Notes under the pieces: generated by a model
The model's database searches: none
What the model was told of the DNA's origin: nothing
What the model saw: only the letters and a program-made list of their open reading frames with translations
Part shown: one piece after another, positions 19,361 through 30,100 of the stretch
How the letters are laid out: the number at the start of each line of letters is the position of its first letter
Position numbering within the stretch: the first letter of the stretch is position 1
Translations under genes and position numbers: made by a program
Source: Chaetoderma sp. LZ-2023a
Lineage: Eukaryota; Mollusca; Caudofoveata; Chaetodermatida; Chaetodermatidae
Direction of reading: 5' to 3'
DNA length: 64,000 bases
NCBI GenBank assembly: GCA_034401795.1
Contig: CM067372.1
Span: forward strand, 39,170,520-39,234,519

Positions 19361-20328
19361 GAAACAAGCTTTTTGAGTAAATCGGGATGGAATGTACTAT
19401 TAAAACATCTTTATAATTCCTGTAAATAAATGTTGCTTATAAATTTAGCACCATTGCCAGTAGATAATATATATGCCGAAAGCTGCTAATTCTGGCATAC
19501 ATAGCATGAGATTTTTGTATCGGCTGACTAATTTGTAACAGCTTCCTGTCAGCTGACTCTATAGTAACTGCTTGACAGAAGATAATTAAAGGATATCCTC
19601 TGAGCAACAGGTTTCAGTCTGGCCAGGGCCCACAGGACAGTGACCTGGGAAAAACCTGGGGAAAAATCCATGCTACTAACCTACTTAGGCTTTAGGTCAG
19701 TCAGTCAGGGTGCTAAGCCAGTTCTGTAATTTGTGTAGCTGGATAGGATTGAAGCAGGTCAGTACGAATGAAACAGAGCTAGAGTACTTGTGGCCTGGAA
19801 ATATAGAGTATACACAATTATCCTGCTCATGCACACACACGCATATCTGTTAATGTACACTACGTATGAGTACACACGCTAAGTCATGCATGCATGCATG
19901 CACAAGTGCACAAAAATGCATGCACGTCATAATACAATGATGGATGCGCATGCAGTTTTCTGTACGCACAGGTATGCACAAACGTTGCAGGAGTTGTATG
20001 ATGATGTGTGAACAGCTGTTATATCAGGTAAATGAGAAGCTATACATGTACATTCCTCACTAACAAGTTCACATGCACCAATACATTGCTCAGATAGCTA
20101 TCTAAGGCGGTGGCAGTAAATAGACTTGATCAAAACTCATCAAGACTTGTCCCTGTTTTTCTCACAGATGTGTTGACTTTGGTCAATGAATTTTTAACTT
20201 CAAAGCAAGTATACCTAAGTAAGCATTTGTTAAATATTAGTAGGAAATTACGCCACACCCACATAGCCCCCACTTCACCCCATTTTCAAGCATGATAATT
20301 ATGCCTCTTCCATGTGGTCATGTACAGA
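19361..20328. other. Unassigned stretch with alternating purine-pyrimidine patch
   Basis: At 19827-19985 there is a CA/TG and ATGC-rich patch (CACACACACGCATA, ATGCATGCATGCATGCAC), potentially Z-DNA forming. GGAAAAACCTGGGGAAAAA lies near 19650. No gene signal, including the short frame at 20110. Confidence 0.45.
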
Positions 20329-20332
20329 TTAA

Positions 20333-20550
20333 GGGGCAAGCCAGCCAGAAGATGGCATCTGCAGTGATCTTGATGAAGTTCCATTTGCTGGTCTAGAAAT
20401 TACTATTTTTGAAAATCTTTCACTGGAATGTATGCCTGGCTGTATAACCGAGCCAGTCATTCCAACGGTAAATTTTCAAAAAATGGTCTACCTCAAAATA
20501 AACAACCAGGAAACAAAGATTTAGATTTTTGTGATCAGTCTTGAAAGGGG
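20333..20550. mobile_element. Family B foldback element
   Basis: TTAA 20329-20332 and 20551-20554. GGGGCAAGCCAGCCAGAAG, GTGATCTTGATGAAG, core TCACTGGAATGTATGCCTGG / GAGCCAGTCATTCCAACGG and TTGAAAGGGG. Confidence 0.8.
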
Positions 20551-20559
20551 TTAATTATC

Positions 20560-21010
20560 CCCTTGAAAACAAAGTTTGAAGGGATATAGGTATGTTCCTG
20601 TTCCAGACGTATGTATGTGTGTATGTACATATGTACATGAATAATAGCTTTCCGTACAATGACTTGTGTTGGAGTAAATGGATCTCGCCCAAATTTGGAA
20701 TATAACTTGGTTGTTCACCGGATTTCAAGCTCATTTTCTGTTACTTTTCGTCTATTTGCCAGGGTTATTCCTCATGAAATTTTAAAAATAATCTTTGATC
20801 TGCAGTAACTTAAATTAGAACTAATGGATTTAAACCAAATTTAGAATATAACTTACTTATATAACAACCGAGGTCAAGTTCGAGATCCGTTATATTTCGT
20901 CAATATTTACAAGTGTTATGTCCCTTGAAATATACGAACTTCATTTATTCTGAACAATAACTTATGGTAGACTAAACGGATTTGAACTGAATTCGGAATA
21001 TAGATTAATA
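20560..21010 (+). repeat. L-family modular repeat
   Basis: Three degenerate modules of about 148 bp begin near 20660, 20810 and 20960. Each carries the pattern ACT.GTGTTGGA.TAAATGGAT, CAAATTTGGAATATAACTT and GAGGTCAAGTTCGAG. A TATGTATGTGTGTATGTAC patch precedes them. No frame is conserved between modules. Confidence 0.55.
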
Positions 21011-21218
21011 CCCTTAAGCAAAAAAACGTCATCAAATCTTGACCATTGAAGGTAGGTACCATTGTTATTTCCTTTACTTATCAACAATAAGTTGACGAGT
21101 CTGCTGTTGAAGTTTTGACACTAGCTTACATTCTGCGCATTGTTAGACTGTGCGGATACTTTTCTATTCTTAAATTTAGTTTGTTTGGGCGTTTTGATAA
21201 ATTTACTGGGTGACTACA

Positions 21219-21300
21219 AGCCAAGGGAAGTAATTTAAGATTTTTGTATTGTAGAATTTGTAATCTTTCATGAGTGGTCTCCCTTGAATACTTATGTTAA
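21219..21300 (+). repeat. G-family hairpin repeat
   Basis: CCAAGGGAAGTAA ... TGGTCTCCCTTG forms a hairpin with about 45 bp between arms. A related hairpin recurs at 21.8, 22.55 and 25.2 kb. Confidence 0.6.
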
Positions 21301-21519
21301 ATATTTTGATATTTCTCAGAGAATTTATTCAAAGGCAAAGAATTGTTTCAAATAATAAATAGTATTGAAGAATACTTGTGTGTGATCCATATTTATGGGT
21401 TAATTAACAAACATTGCAATTTTAATTTGTTGTTGTCAGTTTTGTTTTAATCGTATACTAATATCCAATATGCATGTGTTTCTCTCTGCCCAGCTATATG
21501 TGCCCAGATAGACCTGTAC

Positions 21520-21636
21520 AGTTAACTTAGTCTCAAAAATTGTTCACAGTATTAAATTTTCAAAAATAGTCTTCTCTTGGTGTGCAAATGGACATTAGAT
21601 GCCTGGATGATTGAGACATTTGAATTTAGGGGTTGA
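21520..21636. mobile_element. Family B half fragment
   Basis: AAATTTTCAAAAATAGTCTT, CTCTTGGTGTGCAAATGGAC. Right half only. Confidence 0.55.
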
Positions 21637-21779
21637 ATGAGCTAAGCACCCTTTATATACAAATTAATTCATTTAATATCACCACCGCAACCACCAGTGC
21701 TTCTGCCCCTCCTGCTCCAGCCCACCCTCATCCTGGACCCCCCTCCACCAGCCTATAAATTCAGAGTGAGTTTAAATGC

Positions 21780-21985
21780 ACCAAATCTAAATACAGATCA
21801 AGGGAGGTAATCAAGACTGTTTTAATGCTTCATGAGTAGTCTCCCCTGATAATTTATTATTTTTAGGTACCTGAAAATTAATTGATAGGCAATAAACTGA
21901 TTTAGAAATTTCAATATGCGTGTTGTCATCCGCAAGAGTTACAAATTAATTATTAATATTTGTCACATTCATAAAAATAATTTCG
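21780..21985 (+). repeat. G-family repeat, fuller copy
   Basis: Hairpin TCAAGGGAGGTAA ... AGTAGTCTCCCCTGA at 21798-21860, followed by CAATATGCGTGTTGTCATC and AATTATTAATATTTGTCAC. It is homologous along about 200 bp to 22535-22770. Confidence 0.6.
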
Positions 21986-22165
21986 TTAGGATTAAATATA
22001 CAAAATAGTCTTATCTTGGCCTGCAAATGGACATCTTCAATGACACTGCAGAGGCAGGTTTTGGCTGAACCATTAAATTGTTAAAAAATAGTCTTCTCTT
22101 GGTCTGCAAATAGACATTTCTGAAGACCACTGCAGAAGCCGTTTCCGCCATTTTCTAATTTTCTA
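21986..22165. mobile_element. Two family B half fragments in tandem
   Basis: ATAGTCTTATCTTGGCCTGC and ATAGTCTTCTCTTGGTCTGC each start a right-half segment ending in CACTGCAGAGG/CACTGCAGAAG and a GTTTTGGC-like end. The second begins just where the first ends (ATTAAATTG). Confidence 0.6.
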
Positions 22166-22281
22166 CTGTTACTGAAAACGTGACCAACTATTTGTATAAC
22201 ACTTGTTCTTGTATTTGTCATTGGTCATTATCAGTCACACCTATTTTCAAAATGTTAATCATGATTTTCTGTGTATGTTAA

Positions 22282-22496
22282 CCGTTTATGCTGCCCAAAA
22301 ATGGCCTCTGCAGTGGTCTTGAGGAATCCATAGTACGGTATGCCAAGAGATGACTTCTTAAAAATTTACCATTGCAGTGACTGGCTCAATTAGCGAGCCA
22401 GTCATTGCAGTGGTAAATTTTCAAAAATAGTCTGCTTGACATTCAAATGGACATTCACTGAGCAGAAATTTATATCTTGACAAATCTTAATGCGCT
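22282..22496. mobile_element. Family B foldback element
   Basis: TTAA 22278-22281 and 22497-22500. CCAAAAATGGCCTCTGCAG, GGTCTTGAGGAATCC, core CATTGCAGTGACTGGCTC / GAGCCAGTCATTGCAGTGG. Both arms carry TGCA where other copies have TGGA. Confidence 0.85.
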
Positions 22497-22534
22497 ACTT
22501 ATTGCACTTTATTTTGTGGTACATCAAACTACAG

Positions 22535-22770
22535 AATAACTGCAGCTCAAGGGAGGTAACTTACAAATCCAAATCATTATAACAGTAGAAACCATACAGG
22601 AGTAGTCTCCCTTATGGATGATTTAAATACATTATTAATGTTTTGAGATTGATATACTTGGCACATAATTTATAAGCAGACAGTGAATTTACATTGAATG
22701 TTCCAATTTACATGATCATGTCAGCAAGAATTCACAACTAATTCTTAAACTTTGTCACATCAGATTCTAG
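22535..22770 (+). repeat. G-family repeat
   Basis: CTCAAGGGAGGTAACTTA ... GGAGTAGTCTCCCTTATG, followed by CATGTCAGCAAGAATTCAC and TAAACTTTGTCACATC, homologous to 21780-21985. Confidence 0.6.
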
Positions 22771-22946
22771 ACCAAAGCTTTCAGTGAAATTAACTTCAAA
22801 CTAATCAGCACAATATTTGTTATGTCATGAAGAAAATGTATTTTATCTAGTGTGTGTGAAATCATTATCATTTCATTCTTTGTGTCATAAATAATTGAAT
22901 GTACAGTTACCTGTCTATGATGGAGACCTAGCTTTTGGGATGTTTA

Positions 22947-23166
22947 ATGGTCAAAATTGGTCAAGAAAGCTAAATATTCTGCTTATTAAAGGTAGAATAT
23001 ACATGCCAAAACAACATTTTAAAATTATCAGTGAAATGACGGGCTCTGTTGTCGAGCTATTCAGTAGAGTGGTAATTTTCAAAGATGTTCTTCTCTGGGC
23101 CAGCAAATGGACATTCCTCAATACCACTGCAGAGGTCAGCTTTTCCCTTTTGGTCAGCTTGACCGG
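22947..23166. mobile_element. Family B foldback element (diverged)
   Basis: TTAA 22943-22946, right GTAA 23167-23170. TGGTCAAAATTGGTCAAGAA, GAAATGACGGGCTCTG / GAGCTATTCAGTAGAG, ATGTTCTTCTCTGGGCCAGC. The 91-codon frame across it is a shadow of the repeat. Confidence 0.7.
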
Positions 23167-24174
23167 GTAAGGAGTTACTATTATTAGCTCACCTGGCTAG
23201 AATGGCCAAGTGAGCTTATGCCATGGCGCCCGTCCGGCGTCGGTCCGTCAACTTTTCTTTAAACGACTTCTCAAGAACCACTGGGCCGATTTCAATTATA
23301 TTTGGCGGAAGTACCCTTATGGTATAGGGATCCAAGTTTGTTAGAACAAAGTCGATTGGCCAATTTGGCAGGTGGCCGTCTTGGATTTTGGCCGATTTTA
23401 GGAAATGGCTTTAAAAATCTTCTCCGAAACCGCTTAGTGGATCGATTCAAAACTCATGAAATATCATATAGGGCAAGAGCTGAACCAAATTTGTTCGAAG
23501 GAACTTGATTGGCCAAATAGTTTGGTGCCCATCTTAGATGACCTAGTTTTCGTGAAAACGACTTATTCTGCAGAACCGCTGAACGGATCGGGCTGAAATT
23601 TTGGGAATATGATTATGGACTAAGGGCCATTAAAGTTTGTTCATGGGAAGTTGATAGGTAAAAAACATGGCCGCCGTGGACCAATCAAATTTTAGCGTGT
23701 TTGGCTGCCATATTCAATTTTTTTATTTGATGGATTTTGAAGCCGAAATTGATTTTCTTAACTCAGCTTACTTGTCAGTCAGCTGTCGTATAGCGATGAC
23801 CCCATCCACCTTCTGTATGTCTGTCCATCCATCTGTCTGTCCATCACCAACAATGGTGCCTCATTTTGTTATTTCGTGATGGATTGACACCAAACTTGGT
23901 CACAATGTTAATGTCGGCATCTAATATATGTGTTGTGAAAATGAAACTGATAGGATGTCAAATGCCAGAGTTATCACTCCTTAAATATTTGCAGTCTCAC
24001 TTTCATAGGGCAAATACAGGTTTGTTCCCACCATCCATTGATTTATCACCATGTCAGATTTTATTGCCAAACTAGATATTAAATTCCAATTAACAGATTA
24101 ACCTTTCCAATACTGCCGAAATATTTAAGATATGTATTATGTGCTCTGACATCTATGCTCTTAAAAATATTTTG

Positions 24175-24240
24175 AAATGTATTTGATTGAAAGTTGTTGC
24201 TGCCTAAGGCAGCAATGACTCAGTCAAATTATTTAAATCA
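24175..24240. mobile_element. A/F-type palindromic core fragment
   Basis: AAATGTATTTGATTGAAAGT, TGTTGCTGCCTAAGGCAGCA and CTCAGTCAAATTATTTAAAT. Ends not identified. Confidence 0.55.
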
Positions 24241-24385
24241 ACTCCAGCTCACCCTACCCCTACTGCTAACTTGGTGATTCAGCCAGATGCGCATGTGTTA
24301 AATGGATTGTGTGGTGCTGGGGGAATAACCTGCTATGAAGACCACCTACCTGCCTTTAGAGACCATTTTGTTCAATTGTATTTAA

Positions 24386-24593
24386 ACCTCTGTCTGACTG
24401 GGTTTTTGCAGACGACATATTCTAAAGGTTATATCTCTGAACCTGATAAATATTTTGAAAACAATTGGACTGAAAGTTGTTGGTGGCTAAGCCGCCAACA
24501 ACTTTCAGTCGAATTGTTTTCAAAATATTCAAGAAGTCAAGAGCTTTAGAAAACTGAAATTATTGGCTGCACTGGCTTGCAGCAGTGAGACAG
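24386..24593 (-). mobile_element. Family F foldback element, copy F2
   Basis: TTAA 24382-24385 and 24594-24597. Reverse relative to F1: left CCTCTGTCTGACTGGG, right GCAGCAGTGAGACAG. The core GAAAGTTGTTGGTGGCTAAG with its complement is nearly perfect. Nested in S1. Confidence 0.85.
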
Positions 24594-24926
24594 TTAAGAA
24601 ACCATCTGTGGTTAGCACTGATATCATCTATTTTCACTTAAACATTGTTCAAAATCACTAATGCAAAAAAAACCAGTCGACAGATTGTTGTCAATATCTT
24701 GAAAACTAAACCATTTGACTGAAAGTCATTGGAAGTGACACTGATGGATGTAAAACTTAAGTAAGATTAGTTGAAATGCCAGGTGAGCGATACAGGCCCA
24801 TTGGGCCTCTTGTTAGAGATAATAGTTGCATTGAGATTAGTACCAATATTTATGGAACTATCCTGATTATTGTTCTCAGAATATTTTTAAATTTTAATAT
24901 GCGAGTCTTTCTGTAATGGCTCTTAA

Positions 24927-25135
24927 CCCTTAAACCCTAAAATTTGTCAGGAAAATGTTAATTTTCTCATTGAAAATCTCCATTCGCAGAACAAGAAAAG
25001 ATGATGTTTAACTATTTATCACCGACTCGGTTATCGAGCCAATCATTCCACTGGTAAATATTCACAAACAGTCTTGTCTTGTTCAGCAACATTTCTGAAG
25101 AGCATTGTAGAAGCTGTTTTGGCCGGCTTGGTGTG
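24927..25135. mobile_element. Family B foldback element
   Basis: TTAA 24923-24926, right TTAG 25136-25139. CCCTTAAACCCTAAAATTTG, GAAAATGTTAATTTTCTCAT, core ACTCGGTTATCGAGCCAATC, CAGTCTTGTCTTG and AGAAGCTGTTTTGGCC. Confidence 0.8.
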
Positions 25136-25202
25136 TTAGTAAAATAATTTGCGCCAGCATTTTTAATGTGTACCAATGACAATGTATGTATTTTAATCTA
25201 AC

Positions 25203-25275
25203 TTTATCAAGACAAGGGAGATAACTTGTACTTAGTATAAAATAAGTGTTGATCCTAATGAATTGTCTCCCTTGT
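25203..25275 (+). repeat. G-family hairpin repeat
   Basis: CAAGGGAGATAACTTG ... ATTGTCTCCCTTG. Confidence 0.55.
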
Positions 25276-25659
25276 GTATGTTTCTGACACTTCATAGAAT
25301 CGCTATATAGGACCTTCAAGTTAGACTGAAATAATTACAGTGATGATGGAGCTACTAACAGTGATTGACTGCATGAATTCCAATAACTGGATAAAACCCA
25401 GATACTTTAATCCTTTCATATCCCGGATCATTTTAATCATTGTGGATGACCACTGTTGTCGCATATTTGGAAATAAATTGTACTTAGCCCCTTAATGGTC
25501 AGTGTCTTTGTCCACAAACTAACATTTCTCTAGAGCACTGTAGTGGTTCATGCAGTGACTACAAGTCTCAATTATATGAAGTTTTGGCTGTGGGTAGAAG
25601 CTTAATAAACCACCGTGTTCCTAGGTAGTCAGACCAGTCCTGCCATAAATGCTTTAATT
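25276..25659. other. Unassigned stretch
   Basis: A possible weak B fragment lies at about 25490-25550 (CCCCTTAATGGTCAGTG, CTAGAGCACTG). Otherwise nothing. Confidence 0.35.
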
Positions 25660-25920
25660 TCAAGCTTTAGTTTGGAGGAAAGCTTGCCCGTGGCACCTTG
25701 AAGATGTATGATAAATTTGTGGTCTAAAGGTCAAAGGTCACAGCCATGGTGACCAGATTGGGAAACTGATTGTTTTGGAAACTATGTGTCTGAAAAACAC
25801 AATTTGTCAATAGCTTTGGTTCTACTGTAAAGATCTTTTGCCCAGACTTGGGTAGAAGGTTGGCCATGGGGTCCTGAGGATGTGTGATAAATTTGGGGTT
25901 GTTTAAAAATTTATCCAAAT
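25660..25920 (+). repeat. H-family modular repeat, two modules
   Basis: GAAAGCTTGCCCGTGGCACC, TTGAAGATGTATGATAAATT and AAGGTCAAAGGTCACAG, then about 177 bp later GAAGGTTGGCCATGGGGTCC and TGAGGATGTGTGATAAATTT. A diverged tandem pair. The minus-strand frame over it is incidental. Confidence 0.55.
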
Positions 25921-26149
25921 GCAAACGAGATGCACATTGCACAAATTTGTGCTTGTTTATATACGAATGGCTGTCACTGGTCATGTTAGACAGGTGATCG
26001 TGTGGGTAGCAGCCCAGTAAACTGTGATATCCCTCAGTTAGTTAGTTAGTTCGTCAGTCGGTAACAAAAGCGTATTCTACCCTGTTGTTTCAAAGTCATA
26101 CAGTAATCAAGCTTGGTGTATGTATGCATTGTAGGCATGTAGCATAGCA

Positions 26150-26315
26150 AAAGTAGCTATTTTTTTGAAAATTTACCACTGGAATGACTGGCTCGGTTAT
26201 CGAGCCACTCATTCCAGTGGTAAATTCTAAAAAATAGTCTTCTCTTGGTCTGGGAATGGAGATTTTTCAAGACCACTGCAGAAGCTGTTTTTGGCCGCTA
26301 TGAGGGTTAAAGGGT
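26150..26315. mobile_element. Family B foldback element, 5' truncated
   Basis: The core ACCACTGGAATGACTGGCTC / GAGCCACTCATTCCAGTGGT is intact at about 26180-26226. The right half is complete to GAGGGTTAAAGGGTTG. The left terminal part before the core is absent. Confidence 0.75.
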
Positions 26316-26612
26316 TGAGTAGAATTATTGTCAGCATATTCTATAGTGAATATGTTTTGTTTCCGTGATATTATTTTCTGTGATGATGAAAATCAGTGTT
26401 ACTCTAGTACACATGACCCCGCCGCTCCTTATGCGGTGCACTGTCACTCTGTGAGCTCAGTTATGCTCCAGTGAATCTGAAAAAGACAAGACCCAGGATT
26501 TGAACAAATGTCATAGAAAATGAAAATGAAGAATTGCAGTAGAATTAATCAGTGATGGGTGTTTTTACGATAAATTGCATAATTTTTATTATATTTTTCT
26601 ATGTTTAGTTAG

Positions 26613-26780
26613 CCCTTAGCACACTGATGTCAATATTTTGTCTTTTACTGCGTCAATATCAAAGAAACTGGTATACATTTTTAAACAATTTTGGTGGAAG
26701 ATGTTGCTGTCTATGACAGCATCAAATTTGTAGAAAAATGAACACCAGTTCATCTTTTAATTTAATTTGAGTGGTACGGG
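26613..26780. mobile_element. Family D foldback element, copy D1
   Basis: Flanked by TTAG (26609-26612) and TTAA (26781-26784). CCCTTAGCACACTGATGTC, TTTTACTGCGTCAATATC, AACTGGTATACATTTTTAAA, then TTTGGTGGAAGATGTTGCTG / CAGCATCAAATTTG. The same sequence, reversed, is nested at 58146-58294. Confidence 0.7.
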
Positions 26781-26892
26781 TTAATGTTGATATTCATGTT
26801 ATGTACACATGACAGTTTATGTGACATTTTTAGCAATATATTTACAGGAGATCAAATTCACTTCATGCTAAATCTTTTAAAGCTTTATTTAA

Positions 26893-27115
26893 CCTGCCTC
26901 AAATTTGTGTAACATTTTTTTAATTTTCTCAAAAAAATCGTCCATTTGGCAGACCAAGAGAAGAACGTTTTTTTGAATATATCACTTGTGTGACTGGCTC
27001 GAGCTAGTTAATTCCAATGATATATATTTATAAATAGTCTTCTCGTGACCTGCAATTGAATATTCCTCAAGACCATTGCTGAGGTGGATTTGTTGCCAGC
27101 TTGGCCATTAATGGG
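26893..27115. mobile_element. Family B foldback element
   Basis: TTAA 26889-26892, right CTAA 27116-27119, which is also the first base group of the adjoining 38-bp array. CCTGCCTCAAATTTGTG, CCATTTGGCAGACCAAGAG, GTGTGACTGGCTCGAGCTAG, TAGTCTTCTCGTGACCTGC. Core mostly deleted. Confidence 0.75.
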
Positions 27116-27116
27116 C

Positions 27117-30100
27117 TAAATCATCCCATAGAGAATCTAAACATGTGTCTGTTGTAAATCATCCCATAGACCATCTAAACATGTGTCTGTTGTAAATCAT
27201 CCCATAGAGCATCTAAACATATGTCTATTGTAAATCATCCCATAGAGCATCTAAACATGTGTCTGTTGTAAATCATCCCATAGAGAATCTAAACATGTGC
27301 CTGTTGTAAATCATCCCATAGAGAATCTAAACATGTGTCTGTTGTAAATCATCCCATAGAGCATCTAAACATGTGTCTGTTGTAAATCATCCCATAGAGC
27401 ATCTAAACATGTGTCTGTTGTAAATCATCCCATAGACCATCTAAACATGTGTCTGTTGTAAATCATCCCATAGAGCATCTAAACATGTGTCTGTTGTAAA
27501 TCATCCCATAGAGAATCTAAACATGTGTCTGTTGTAAATCATCCCATAGAGAATCTAAATATGTGTCTGTTGTAAATCATTCCATAGAGAATCTAAACAT
27601 GTGTCTGTTGTAAATCATCCCATAGAGCATCTAAACATGTGTCTGTTGGAAATCATCCCATAGAGCATCTAAACATGTGTCTGTTGTAAATCATCCCATA
27701 TACCATCTAAACATGTGTCTGTTGTAAATCATCCCATAGAGCATCTAAACATGTGTCTGTTGTAAATCATCCCATAGAGAATCTAAACATGTGTCTGTTG
27801 TAAATCATCCCATAGAGAATCTAAACATGTGTCTGTTGTAAATCATCCCATAGAGAATCTAAACATGTGTCTGTTGTAAATCATCCCATAGAGCATCTAA
27901 ACATGTGCCTGTTGTAAATCATCCCATGGAGCATCTAAACATGTGTCTGTTGTAAATCATCCCATAGACCATCTAAACATGTGTCTGTTGTAAATCATCC
28001 CATAGAGAATCTAAACATGTGTCTGTTGTAAATCATCCCATAGAGAATCTAAACATGTGTCTTGTAAATCATCCCATAGAGAATCTAAACATGTGTCTGT
28101 TGTAAATCATCCCATAGAGAATCTAAACATGTGTCTGTTGTAAATCATCCCATAGAGCATCTAAACATGTGTCTGTTGTAAATCATCCCATAGACCATCT
28201 AAACATGTGTCTGTTGTAAATCATCCCATAGAGAATCTAAACATGTGTCTGTTGTAAATCATCCCATAGAGAATCTAATCATGTGTCTGTTGTAAATCAT
28301 CCCATAGACCATCTAAACATGTGTCTGTTGTAAATCATCCCATAGACCATCTAAACATGTGTCTGTTGTAAATCATCCCATAGAGCATCTAAACATGTGT
28401 CTGTTGTAAATCATCCCATAAACCATCTAAACATGTGTCTGTTGTAAATCATCCCATAGACCATCTAAACATGTGTCTGTTGTAAGTCATCCCATAGACC
28501 ATCTAAACATGTGTCTGTTGTAAATCATCCCATAGACCATCTAAACATGTGTCTGTTGTAAATCATCCCATAGACCATCTAAACATGTGTCTGTTGTAAA
28601 TCATCCCATAGAGCATCTAAACATGTGTCTGTTGTAAATCATCCCATAGAGAATCTAAACATGTGTCTGTTGTAAATCATCCCATAGAGAATCTAAACAT
28701 GTGTCTGTTGTAAATCATCCCATAGAGAATCTAAACATGTGTCTGTTGTAAATCATCCCATAGAGCATCTAAACATGTGCCTGTTGTAAATCATCCCATA
28801 GAGCATCTAAACATGTGTCTGTTGTAAATCATCCCATAGACCATCTAAACATGTGTCTGTTGTAAATCATCCCATAGAGAATCTATACATGTGTCTGTTG
28901 TAAATCATCCCATAGAGAATCTAAACATGTGTCTGTTGTAAATCATCCCATAGAGAATCTAAACATGTGTCTGTTGTAAATCATCCCATAGAGCATCTAA
29001 ACATGTGTCTGTTGTAAATCATCCCATAGACCATCTAAACATGTGTCTGTTGTAAATCATCCCATAGACCATCTAAACATGTGTCTGTTGTAAGTCATCC
29101 CATAGACCATCTAAACATGTGTCTGTTGTAAATCATCCCATAGACCATCTAAACATGTGTCTGTTGTAAATCATCCCATAGACCATCTAAACATGTGTCT
29201 GTTGTAAATCATCCCATAGAGCATCTAAACATGTGTCTGTTGTAAATCATCCCATAGAGCATCTAAACATGTGTCTGTTGTAAATCATCCCATAGAGAAT
29301 CTAAACATGTGTCTGTTGTAAATCATCCCATAGAGAATCTAAACATGTGTCTGTTGTAAATCATCCCATAGAGAATCTAAACATGTGTCTGTTGTAAATC
29401 ATCCCATAGAGAATCTAAACATGTGTCTGTTGTAAATCATCCCATAGAGAATCTAAACATGTGTCTGTTGTAAATCATCCCATAGAGAATCTAATCATGT
29501 GTCTGTTGTAAATCATCCCATAGACCATCTAAACATGTGTCTGTTGTAAATCATCCCATAGACCATCTAAACATGTGTCTGTTGTAAATCATCCCATAGA
29601 CCATCTAAACATGTGTCTGTTGTAAATCATCCCATAGACCATCCAAACATGTGTCTGTTGTAAATCATCCCATAGACCATCTAAACATGTGTCTGTTGTA
29701 AATCATCCCATAGACCATCTAAACATGTGTCTGTTGTAAATCATCCCATAGACCATCTAAACATGTGTCTGTTGTAAATCATCCCATAGACCATCTAAAC
29801 ATGTGTCTGTTGTAAATCATCCCATAGACCATCTAAACATGTGTCTGTTGTAAATCATCCCATAGACCATCTAGTCATGTGTCTGTTGTAAATCATCCCA
29901 TAGACCATCTAGACATGTGTCTGTTGTAAATGATCCCATAGAGCATCTAAACATGTGTCTGTTGTAAATCATCCCATAGACCATCTAAACATGTGTCTGT
30001 TGTAAATCATCCCATAGAGCATCTAAACATGTGTCTGTTGTAAATCATCCCATAGACCATCTAAACATGTGTCTGTTGTAAATCATCCCATAGACCATCT

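Larger units (their letters stand above)
23184..24815 (+). mobile_element. S-family dispersed repeat, copy S1
   Basis: It starts TTAGCTCACCTGGCTAGAAT and ends GGTGAGCGATACAGGCCCAT then TGGGCCTCTTGTTA. TTA at both ends may be a target duplication. Internal modules repeat TTCTCAAGAACC / CTGCAGAACCGCTGAACGG, GATTGGCCAAT, GCCGTCTTGGATTTTG and a (GTCTGTCC) patch at about 23818-23845. It carries later insertions: an A-type core at 24175-24240 and an F element at 24386-24593. I associate such ends with an abundant molluscan repeat (recognition by motif). No transposase frame. Confidence 0.8.

Noticed and set aside
22895-23170. 91-codon frame
   Set aside because: It lies within a family B element; B copies elsewhere are not open in this frame.
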